Source: Brachycybe producta
Taxonomy: Eukaryota > Arthropoda > Diplopoda > Playtdesmida > Andrognathidae
DNA length: 64,000 bases
Assembly: GCA_036925085.1 (NCBI GenBank)
Contig: JAUPFP010000042.1
Location: forward strand, 1,292,045-1,356,044
Reading direction: 5' to 3'
Below are positions 54,428 to 64,000 of this stretch, piece by piece (the first letter of the stretch is position 1; each line of letters begins with the position of its first letter). The notes under the pieces were generated by a model, which saw only the letters and a list, made by a program, of their open reading frames with translations, ran no database searches and was not told the origin of the DNA. The position numbers and the translations under genes were made by a program.

Positions 54428-55875
54428 ATTACATTTTTTTTAAAAAAAAAAAATTGAAAACCACAACTTTTAGCAAATGATTGACTTAAAAAAAACTTTA
54501 CTGGGACTTCCCGTCCTCGCGAGAGAAACTTGGAACGGCATTGCTAACACAAATGACGTCGATCTCTCTTTCACCTTCCCGTTCCTAAACTCTGAATCAA
54601 CGGGAAATATTTTGTGATTGGATCTGAACTAGAAAGTTGTTGATGGACAAGCAAACCTCGCCTCCAAATTAGCAGACAACTTTCAGTTTTTATATAGATA
54701 TTTCTTTTCTTCTTAATGTTGTTAATATTGTTGTCCTTACCTAGACCAAAGCCAACCCACACCTTCATTTAACATTTTTTGTTTCATATGAAAATAACAG
54801 AAAAGTACAAAAGGCGTGGCTACACTTTCACTAGTTCCTATTATCAACTGGATTCTCTGAATGATGTTAACCAATAAGACTTCAACATCAAGTGTCACAC
54901 CATTATTCATCAGACATACCGGACGTTCAACATCTACAAGAACTTACAAGTTTACATGGAAGTTCCAAAAGAACTAAGTTGAAGATTAACCCACACCCCC
55001 TTTCCAGTCTTAACCACACCCCATTTATTAAAATCCATCATAGAAATAAGTGAAAATTAAACAATCCCTGACCAACTCTCGCTTTCTTTCTCTCTCTCTC
55101 TCTCTTGATGCACAGAAATATTTAAATAGAAAATTTTACAAGGATTTTTCGACATTGTTGTTGCTTGTTGCACGTAAAGTAGGTCGGGTTATCAAAAATT
55201 CATTTTTGTGTCTCAAACTGTTTCTTAGTGGACATCACAACTTTTCAGTGCACTGGTCAATATTATTTTCTTTTTATCAAACTATAAGAATTTTCTATTT
55301 ATGGGTTAAACTAGTTTGGTTTTCGAATTTTCTTTCCTTTCACTTTCTCTTCTGGGTGTTGTTGTTTTTTAATTAGTGCATCTGTTATTTTTAAAAGTAA
55401 GGTTTAAAAAAACTACCTGTATAAAGAAAACTTTTTTTTTTTACAATTATTCTAGTGTTGTGTTTCAATGTAATTTGTGTTGGCATCTGGAAAACCTGTA
55501 CTTTTTTCGTCTATAACTCTCCATTTTCAATTTTTTTTTCTACAAAAGGTACTTTTGTGTGTATCTTTATAGCAAACAATCCTCCCCTTGAAAAAAAACA
55601 TTGTAGAAAACTGGGCCACTATGTTAGACAAAGGACTCAACGGTCCAGGTAAGATATTCCTTTGTTTTTTATAGCAAAGCAGTTTTTTTTGTAAAAAAAT
55701 ATTCGGAAGAAGACATTGCATAATGTATTACTGTAAAAGTGTAAGTATAAGATAGAAATAATAAAATAGAACTAGAAAGGTCTTTGTTTTGTTAAAGTTT
55801 GCTTCCATACGAAATCTCTTTTTTTTCCTTAATTAAAATTATTTCCCGAAAGCATTTAGAATAAAATTAAATACT
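54428..55875. other. Gene-free DNA
   Basis: AT-rich, with a (TC)n tract at 55090-55105. ORFs here are phenylalanine- and leucine-rich products of T-rich DNA. Confidence 0.35.
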
Positions 55876-56516
55876 CAGGGGCCGCACGCATCATTACTGA
55901 AAAAGTCATAAAATTTTGACAATCATAATTTATGATATCACTGCTTGTACGTCATAAATTCTGTTTATATGTACAGTAATTACTAATTCAAAGCTTCAGG
56001 GGCCTCATTAAAGTAAAAAAAAATATCAAAAGATTGTGACAATCATACCTTAAGATGTCATTGTTTGTGTGCAATTATTCTATGACTGTCATATTATACC
56101 AGTCAATGGCAGTCATAAGTCGATATTTGTTATAATGACAAAATACATGGTTATGACTCATGAGTTAGACATATGACAATTGACTGTCATAGTCACAGTC
56201 TATTTTCTTTCTGTTATGACGCCCCTCGAATTAATTATGTTTATTTATTTAGTTTCTATTTGCTTTGAAAAAAAATACAATAAGACTGTCATATAACAGG
56301 TAAAATATCATATTTGGGCTCATAACTATGTAACATACTAACAGTCACAAAACCAAATTACAAAATAATTAGTGACTTGTGTACAGCATTATTAATATGG
56401 CAGTCATAAAATAATAGTGTTCACACAAGTAATACCATCATAAGGTATGCTTGTCACAATATTTGTTTTAATATGCTGTAATTGGGATGCCCCTGGAGCT
56501 TTGATTTAGTAATTAG
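55876..56516. repeat. Long inverted-repeat element plus an extra half-arm
   Basis: The main element (55977-56516) has outer ends TAATTACTAATTCAAAGCT and, on the other strand at the right, TAATTACTAAATCAAAGCT, each followed by a CAGGGGC block. The pairing continues for over 150 bases per arm (TTGTGACAATCATACCTTA against TTGTGACAAGCATACCTTA). A third, partial direct copy of the arm starts at 55876 (CAGGGGCCGCACG). Many ATGACTGTCAT-type words recur. Related to the repeat at 27374-27557. Confidence 0.7.
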
Positions 56517-58680
56517 ATGTAAATGGAATTTATGTAAATTGAGATTTAATCTGTAATAATATATAATGTACAGTATATACCGGAACGGGATCCTCAATAA
56601 CTTGTGTTCATTGTTCAGATACAGGGTATTAGTTACGATGTGGGTAAGTTGTGTAATTAAGTCATTAATGTTAATCTGTTGCGTTACTGTTTTATGACTT
56701 CAGTAGACAGGTAGAAAATATACCAATTATGGCCCAAAATTCAAACGTGTCAAACAATGTTATTTTCTTGTTGTTGTTTATTATTATAATGAGAATCCAT
56801 AAGATACTTAGAAATATGTCTGCATTATATAATAAATTATGTCTGCATGAATTAGATCATTCATTATCTTGAAAAGTGGAGGAAAAAAAAGCATTGCAAG
56901 ATGCATTGACCTTAACACAATGAATAGCTAATTTGAAAAGTATTGTATTTAGTTAGTTAACTCGTTCTTTTTTTGTTGTTATATAACGTCAAGAAAAAAA
57001 TGAATTCTCGACGTAATACAAAAGACCTTGTTTCCGTTTTTAAAAAGACACAATTTGTGATCTTAATACAACTAAAAACAAATTGATTTATTTTTTTTTT
57101 CATCTTGTAACACACAAAACACTCACAAACCAAAAACATACAGCCTTCAATTTATCCAAATGAAAATTTATAAAAAAAAAATTATTATTATTATATATAT
57201 GGACAGCTTTTTCGATCATTTTCTCTGTCTGATTTACGTAATAAAGTATTTTACATCTCAAACGGGAAATAGATACATATTATATAGCTATTAAGTACCG
57301 AAAAGTTACAATTTTTTTTTGACTAAAAATGCTAGATTATATAATGAGGCTGACGTGTTCTTGACACATACAACAGTTTCTTATTAAGATAATTTCGTGC
57401 TAAAAATGTAACCTTGCTTTAGCTTTTTTTTTTCTTCTCTTAGCTGATGATAATTAACTTAATAAATATAGCACCATATTTCTTATTATATATCTGGTCG
57501 CATTGAATCGATCTCATTTTTTCAAAATAAAAATTATCTTATTTTAATGCCATCATCATCATCATTAACAAAAAGCTCATTAAAATCAAGTGTAGGACTT
57601 AGTCATTTTTTTCTCTCTAAGTATTTAGGTCAAATTTTAACTTTTAAGTTAATTTTACATTAAAAACACATGAAATTTATGCACAGTTAATAATTAACAC
57701 CGCATTTCTAATGCAATAATTTAAAATTCTTTTTTTTTAGGTGTTGCAATTAAATTTTTGTAGTTGTCTAGTTCTAAAGCAATGTTTAAAGTGATGCAAC
57801 GAAATTTGCATCAAACTTTTAAATATAAAAGTTAAAAGTTGTAACTTATAACTAAGGCAAAAAAAAAATTGTTTGTTTTTTCAGTCATTGAAAAGGCTAG
57901 ATCTCTCTTAGAATAAATTTACAGTTAGCTTCATATTTCTGTAAAGAGTTAAAGCCTCCAACCAGTCTCTTTAAATTACAAAAAGCATTACTGTTATTAC
58001 TTATTACTTTTGTCATAACTTATAATTAAGGTCAAAACTTTTATGCAAATAAAAATTCAAAAATCAGTAAATTGTTTTTATAAAGTATTGAATGTTATGT
58101 TATGCGATTAAAAAATAAACCACAAAATAAACGATAAAATCGTTCATTTATGCAAATAAAAGTGTAGGCTTTATATTATATGGAACAATCACAATTATTT
58201 TAATTTCTGAATCAATAACAGAAAAATGCAAAATCCAACTATTTCATTTCAGAAACCCCTTTTGTACTAAGTTTTCTGACAAAAAAATAGTGTTTTTAAA
58301 ATAAATAAATAAAACTATGCAAAATAAGTAAATTTCTAAAAAAAAATATGCAATTTGTTCATTTTTGATCATTGACTGATTATTATTTCACATATGGTGC
58401 TATCACAGTTTACTCAAAAGAGATTAGAATAGTGATTACGCATTTTGTGCATTTTATGCAAACTTTTTATTTTATTTCCAAAATTATGGATATTTTCATT
58501 TGAAGTTATTGATGTATAAATGTGTAAAAGTGTTTCTATATATGACAATATTTTCTTGCCATATAAGAATAAGTCATCTCATAACTTATAAATGATTGTG
58601 AAACCATCAAGCAATGTACAGTATCGTATTACTACTATACAATATGCATACAAAATCAGCTAAGATTCACGTCCCGTTTG
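56517..58680. other. Gene-free AT-rich DNA
   Basis: No exon, RNA gene or repeat structure recognised apart from homopolymer runs. Confidence 0.35.
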
Positions 58681-58964
58681 CAGGGGCTGATTTACCATTA
58701 GGCAGAGTAGGCAGCTGCCTAGGGCAGCAAATTTTTGGGGGCGACAAATTGTAACATTTTTTTTTTGGAAATTCGTTTTGGATACAAATAAACTGCCTAA
58801 TAATATAACTTGGTTGGCAAGAGTAATTGATGTAACAAGAGCCAGAATGACCACTTCTGACAAAACAGTTGACATTACCATTGTTAAAAGCATACAAAAG
58901 TAACTTTATTACTTTAAGAAAAAAGTTGCTGCCTAGGGGCGGCAAAATGGTAAATCCGCCACTG
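58681..58964. mobile_element. hAT-type MITE with perfect 8-bp target duplication
   Basis: 284 bp beginning CAGGGGCTGATTTACCATTA and ending, read on the other strand, CAGTGGCGGATTTACCATTT. It is flanked on both sides by CCCGTTTG (58673-58680 and 58965-58972). CAG-type ends and 8-bp duplications are the hAT signature. ORFs inside do not match a transposase, so it is non-autonomous. Confidence 0.88.
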
Positions 58965-59116
58965 CCCGTTTGGGTGGCATCTGTCTGAAATACGATAAGA
59001 CAAGACCTACTGTACAGTATATCGTTGTGATCTCTTATTTTATAACACTGATACGGATATCAGTTTTCAAAATCAATCATTTATGAGTTGGAATGAATTA
59101 AATCCGCATGAAGGCG

Positions 59117-59125
59117 ATAATAATG

Positions 59126-59168
<43 letters not shown>
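59117..59168. repeat. (TAA)n microsatellite
   Basis: A long trinucleotide run that gives a spurious polytyrosine ORF on the minus strand. Confidence 0.95.
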
Positions 59169-59169
<1 letters not shown>

Positions 59170-59884
59170 TACATGATATGTAGACAACGTGGCTGGGTCT
59201 GTCGGTCATGGTGAAAACCTTCACAAACAACAATTCAGAATAAATAATTCTCTCTTTTTCTCTCGAAGTATTTTTAACAGTTAAATTCAATTGGTCTTGA
59301 CCACTAAGAACATCACACAGATGATGAATTAAACATAACAGTGTTATGCCATTTAGAAAATGCTTGACCCATTACTGAGATATCCGATGGTCAGTTAGTC
59401 AGTTAATCAACCTGAAGAAAAAAAACCTCTCTACCTTTCAAAATAAGCGTCAACCCGTTAGGTCGTTACATAATGCATATTAATTAGAAAAGCAATAAAA
59501 AACGGAAACAAAAAAAATGGATTATAAAAATCTTAAAAAAAAACTACTTTACGAAGAATTTGAAAGTATTTTTAATAAACTAAAATTGTAAATACGAGTT
59601 ATAAATAAGATAAAGGCATTTTTCATGGTATGATGTGTTTGAAAATAAACATTCTTCACATTTATAAATGTTTTTTTTTTTTTTTGCAATTCATTTTTTT
59701 GGTGTTTCTCAAACTATCATCATACAAATTGTTTATTTTTTTAAAAAAAAAAGATATCAAGTCATCAATTTGAAAATGTCTTTTCATTTAATATTTTATA
59801 GTTTATTTTAAACATAGGTTCAATTCTTTAATTTTACTTAAGAAGTTTTATGAACATGCGCCTTTCGATCTCTTCTTTATTCTG

Positions 59885-60110
59885 AGTTTCAAAGAGCAAC
59901 ATTAAGAAGAAATTGAAACTGTATTAGAAACTAGAAAAGTAGCTGAATCACTTTACTAGTATTTTTTTATGTTGCTATATTTCAAAATAAACTTTTATAA
60001 ACAAAAAATATAAAATACAAATCTACTTAAAGTTGGGACATTTTCAAACTTACATAAAACGCTTATTTTAAAAAGATATCAACATGAAAATATCTTTAAG
60101 TGATTGATGA
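59885..60110. repeat. Foldback family A, copy 10 (right arm truncated)
   Basis: The left arm contains TTAGAAACTAGAAAAGTAGC. The right side stops after AAGATATCAACATGAAAATA and TTTAAGTGATTGA, so the outer right arm is missing. Confidence 0.75.
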
Positions 60111-62638
60111 CCAGAGTTAGATGAACACTTACACCTTAAAATCACCAAAAAATAATAAAATAACCAGTGTTGTGATAACAACTCCTGCATTATATCAATT
60201 CAATGAAGGTGTCCGAACACAAGAATCAACAACAAAGACTCCTGTAATGTGTTTGACTACCGGGTAGTGTAAGTAAGGTACTGCCTTCCTAATGCCTGAT
60301 GTTGCCTAAAATACTTTTAGCCTTGTGCATGGTTTCATTTGCTATGGTCCATATTGTAAAGTAGAATTAAGACTAATTTGTTTAACAAAAAATGAATCCA
60401 AGATACCACTTAAAACAACAGGGAAATGCTTTAATTTAGCAGCACACAGGGACCAACCAAAACTATTCTTATATATGCAACTACAGTATATCCTAATTCA
60501 AACATGGCCTTCAATTATATGTAACGACATATCTTTAGAAATGTATATTTATGCACGACTTTATGCAAATTTTCAAACAAACAGGTTCTTATCAATAATA
60601 ATAAATTATAATTTGCTTCAGTGGGTTCAATTTTCCTAGAATATTTTCAAAGAAAAACGATAGATTTAAAACAAAGGCATATAGTTAATTAACCAAAAAC
60701 ATTAATATTATTAAAACAATATGTATATAATATTCTTATGTAGATTAGCAATGCAGATATGAATAGAAAAAAGTCTCCATCACACTTGAATGCATTCTAG
60801 ACACAAATATGTGAAAACTTCCCGTGTTTTAAACCAAGGTAAAAATCATCAGTGACCATATTTTGAAAAGTGACATTATCTTCATTTCTCAACTAAAAAT
60901 TTGAATCATACTCGATGCTTAATTTATTAGCTTAGTTCTAACCTTGAAAGTCAAATCGGATTGAATTTACATACACCATTGACATCCTTGTAAGGGTTTA
61001 ATTACTACTTCTAGTTCAGTTAGCAATTAAGTCCATAATATGCATAAATATTTTCAATATGTACATAAATTATGTACCATAAGCAAGTTGTAATTTCATT
61101 GTGTATAACGAACGAGTAAAGCCAAAAGTTTGCATAAAATGCACAATTCCAACCCATTTTGTGTACACTGTGATACCATATGGGTGACATACGTGCAAAA
61201 ATAATCACTTTAATTCGAAATAAATACTCAAAGTGCATATCTTTGGGAATTTGCATAATGTCACATATTTTTTTTAAAACATTTTATTGTCCAGAGAAAA
61301 AAAAACTACAAATTTTTTTCTTAAAATTTGTTTTTGATTTTTCCTATGTTGCATAAAATGAACAATTTTCTTGCCTATTTGCATTTTTTGAGTTTATTTC
61401 TATTTGCATAAAACACAAAATTTTTAAAATAAAAACAATTTTCACATTTCTAAACTGTTACTTGCTTGAAGATTTGGGCCTTAATCATAATATTTGTGGA
61501 AGAAAATGAATTAATTGTGATTTTGCACCACGTTGTAAAGACGTTTTTTTCTTCCTCTCCTGAAAATAGGAATTGTAGCATTAATTTTATGCTAATTTAT
61601 ACTAAAACAACTTGAAATACCCACCCAGAAAGAACACTTTGTAATTTACTTTTTTTGTAAACAAATCTGATGCAAAACTCCTAATTTCTCTTTTCTGTTC
61701 TCTTCGTTTAGTCAATACTAATATTATAAATATGAAAACTTAAAAATGTCATCACACTTTTGCTAAAAAAAAACCTTCAAAAAAATCTCTTATTTCCTTC
61801 GTCAATCATCAAAAAAATAAAATTCCCAATAATAACACAAAAAAATTCAGAATCCTAGACCTAAATGTTTCGTATAATCCTGCACAGCTGTAGACAGTTT
61901 TATCTCGATAAAAACCATGTCATGTGTCATCATCATTCATCAAACATACGTTCAATTTTTTATATCTTATATTATATCCATACCTGAACTTCCTTTACTT
62001 AAGAAGATTCTATAAGACCCCCCACATAGACCCCACATAGCTAAAAAAACACCCCACTGTAACTGAATACATAGTACAATGTACATTTCAAATTTGTAGG
62101 CTGCACAAGGTTCTTCTCCCTGTCATATACCAACTTAGTTTACGATGACATGCCGCAATTCCATAAAACAGCATTTGTGATGCTTAGAAATGTCTTATTT
62201 GAATTTTAAGTGAAATCTACACCGAAAAATTCAACAAAAAATTGAATGTAGGCCATAAAATGGAGCAATCACGTGTTTATAATAATGTAATGAATAATTT
62301 TAAAGGTAATGTCCAGTGTCTCCCCAGGCACATCTAACTTTATGTATTGCACAGGGTGGACCTAAATCTGACTCAATTCCTATTTCAGTAAAAATCAGTG
62401 TATCATACTAGAAAAAGACCAGGTGAAAAACATGCTTACACTCACTGTACACAGTAAAAAGCTGTAAGCATTGAGTATGCGATCACTTGGTGAAATTGTT
62501 CAGGCTCAAGGAAGGCAATCTTAAATCTGAAATTGATTCCAATAACTCCTGTGGTATGAGGACTGAAGCGAACAAAATGATTAGCAGGGACGGCTAGGAG
62601 TGGTTTCAATTAAAAATTTGGTTAATATGCATCATGGG
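60111..62638. other. Gene-free DNA
   Basis: AT-rich, with no exon or repeat that I can support. The plus ORF at 60325-60639 has no recognisable domain. Confidence 0.35.
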
Positions 62639-62639
62639 T

Positions 62640-63120
62640 TAATCATCATCATTTCCTGCACCATTTCCCGCAGTATGCAGGATCGGCCTTATGGGTTCTA
62701 TCTCTCACTCTCCACTCCTTTTCAATTCTGTGCCAAACTCCCAGAGACCGCACATACCCTCATATCCCATTTTACCACCACATTCCCAGCTTGTTTGGGC
62801 TTTCCTCTACCTCCCTCCCCCTTACCTCCCAGGTCCAAATTCATCACCTGTTTAAGCAGCTCATCCTCCTCACTCATAGTTACATGCCCAAACCACCTAA
62901 GCCTATTTTCCTGCATCTTTTCTACTATGCTTGCTACCCCTACACTCCCTCTTATAAAGTCATTTCTGATCCTATCCTTTCTTGTTACTCCATACATAAA
63001 CCTCAGCATTCGCATTTCAGCTACCTTCAGTCTATCCTCTTGTCTCGTCTTGGCTGCCCAACATTCCGCCCCATACAACATAGTCGGTCTAACCAATATC
63101 CTATAAAAACTGCCCTTTAA
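62640..63120 (-). mobile_element. 3' fragment of an RTE-like LINE (end of the reverse-transcriptase ORF)
   Basis: A minus-strand frame from about 63096 to 62722 reads YGAECWA, then EMRMLRFMYGVTRKDRIRND, then MQENRLRWFGHV. These blocks are diagnostic of the C-terminal end of RTE/Jockey-type non-LTR retrotransposon polyproteins. The frame then carries on for a short degraded stretch with stops. The element ends on the minus strand with a GATGATGATTAA-type tail (plus TTAATCATCATCA near 62640), as RTE elements often do. It is 5'-truncated at about 63120, as expected for LINE insertion, and G+C-richer than its surroundings. Confidence 0.85.
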
Positions 63121-63303
63121 TAAGACTCTTAAATGGGTGCATGTATGCCATTAGTATGCTCTTGTTAGAAGCTGATAGTTATTTGTCCTAAAATCTTCAA
63201 TCAATGCAACAAACTTAAGCATTCTCAAATATACTAATTAGCTAAATAATAATTCAAAGCTAATTCCACTCTATTTCATTATAATTAAAAATATATTTAT
63301 TGA

Positions 63304-63335
63304 TTTGTTAATCATCATTAATGATGATTAACAAA
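63304..63335. repeat. 32-bp perfect palindrome
   Basis: A perfect inverted repeat centred between 63319 and 63320, each half reading TTTGTTAATCATCATT from its own strand. Confidence 0.95.
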
Positions 63336-64000
63336 ACCTGAAGCACAAAATAGTAACTGTAAAAAAATAACTTTTACTAGTTAACAACACCATTTTACAA
63401 ACACTGAAAGATGACAATCACTTGATTAAGTATAAACAAGTTATTTTAAATATGTAGCATTTTTGATTGATCTTGAATCATCTCCAATTAGAGGGGCTCG
63501 CCCCAGCCCTACCCACCCCCTCAATCACCTTAAATAAAAAGTAAAATATGCAAAACATTTGTTGTTCCAATGAACATGGAAATGCGTTCAAGGTTACTTA
63601 CTTCTTGAAGTGAGAGGGAAAAAAACCAACGATTTTGAGACTTGTTACCCCACCGAGCTAAATTTTTTTACATTCGAAATTTTTCAGGTCACTGCAAAAA
63701 AAAAATTGATTTTTTTTATGTAGAAATTGTTTTCACCCTCAAAATATTTTTTCCCATAAAAAAAACCTTAGGTTCACAGATTTTACACGTGACAAAATTA
63801 AAAAAACTTCATCAAATGTTTTTTGCTTGAGTTTACCATAAAGTACTTGAAAGTTATAGCGTCAGTCGTTGTGTATTATTTTCTAATTTGAAAAACCGCA
63901 AATTAACCTGTTTATATCGTTTTAGACAATGAAATATGCCTGAAACACTTGGTTCAGAGACTATAGAAGTTTCGTTTTCTGATCTGCACGGTGCATTATC
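63336..64000. other. Right-edge DNA, no gene seen
   Basis: AT-rich with a short C-rich patch near 63500-63530. No exon recognised. Confidence 0.35.

Noticed and set aside
59081-59290. Minus-strand ORF with a polytyrosine run
   Set aside because: Product of the (TAA)n microsatellite at 59117-59168.
62600-63106. 168-codon plus-strand ORF
   Set aside because: Antisense to the LINE reverse-transcriptase fragment, which explains its length.

Overview
This is an AT-rich, intron-rich animal nuclear sequence. Coding exons are short and sit between GT-AG introns with polypyrimidine tracts, and there is no operon structure. The organism is probably a marine invertebrate. The octamer TAGGCCTA and close variants recur (near 6442, 8891, 17369, 25710, 53898), a habit I associate loosely with marine deuterostome genomes; this is weak evidence and I do not assign a species. 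Four protein-coding genes can be reconstructed by joining exons in consistent phase. All sit in the first 37 kb.

Layout. (1) 1-2530, minus strand: the 5' part of an unidentified nuclear protein with an acidic N-terminus, three LXXLL motifs, a Lys/Arg-rich segment and two VKxE sumoylation-type sites. It runs off the left edge. (2) 3728-6282, minus strand: a complete seven-exon WARS2 gene, mitochondrial tryptophanyl-tRNA synthetase of 383 residues with HLGN and KMSKS motifs. (3) 11547-24888, plus strand: a complete 19-exon SLC26 anion transporter gene (811 residues). (4) 28434-36907, plus strand: a second complete 19-exon SLC26 gene (796 residues), a tandem paralogue of the first with the same intron phases and 14 of 19 coding exon lengths identical. 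(5) 36908-64000: no convincing gene, only AT-rich DNA with mobile-element remnants, foldback elements and microsatellites.

The two SLC26 paralogues are the functional core. Each has the multi-pass anion-transport domain, the Ser-Arg pair of the anion site, an N-glycosylation-rich outer loop and a cytoplasmic STAS domain. WARS2 and the nuclear protein have no evident functional link to them.

The repeat layer is unusually legible. One palindromic (foldback) family has ten copies in 64 kb, many inside introns. One copy, in a WARS2 intron, has arms identical over about 62 bp that share variants absent from the other copies; another carries a nested hAT-like insertion with an 8-bp target duplication. 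There are also a probable solo LTR with a CTTA duplication, a hAT MITE with a perfect 8-bp duplication, a Helitron remnant with a complete 3' hairpin/CTAG end in an SLC26 intron, a mariner-like foldback element, several other palindromic families and the 3' end of an RTE-like LINE.

Nothing here is clearly a new biochemical system. The best leads are the foldback family, the finely conserved SLC26 tandem pair, two GC-AG introns, and a CAG 10 nt before the ATG of both SLC26 genes that could mark a spliced-leader or 5'UTR-intron acceptor.
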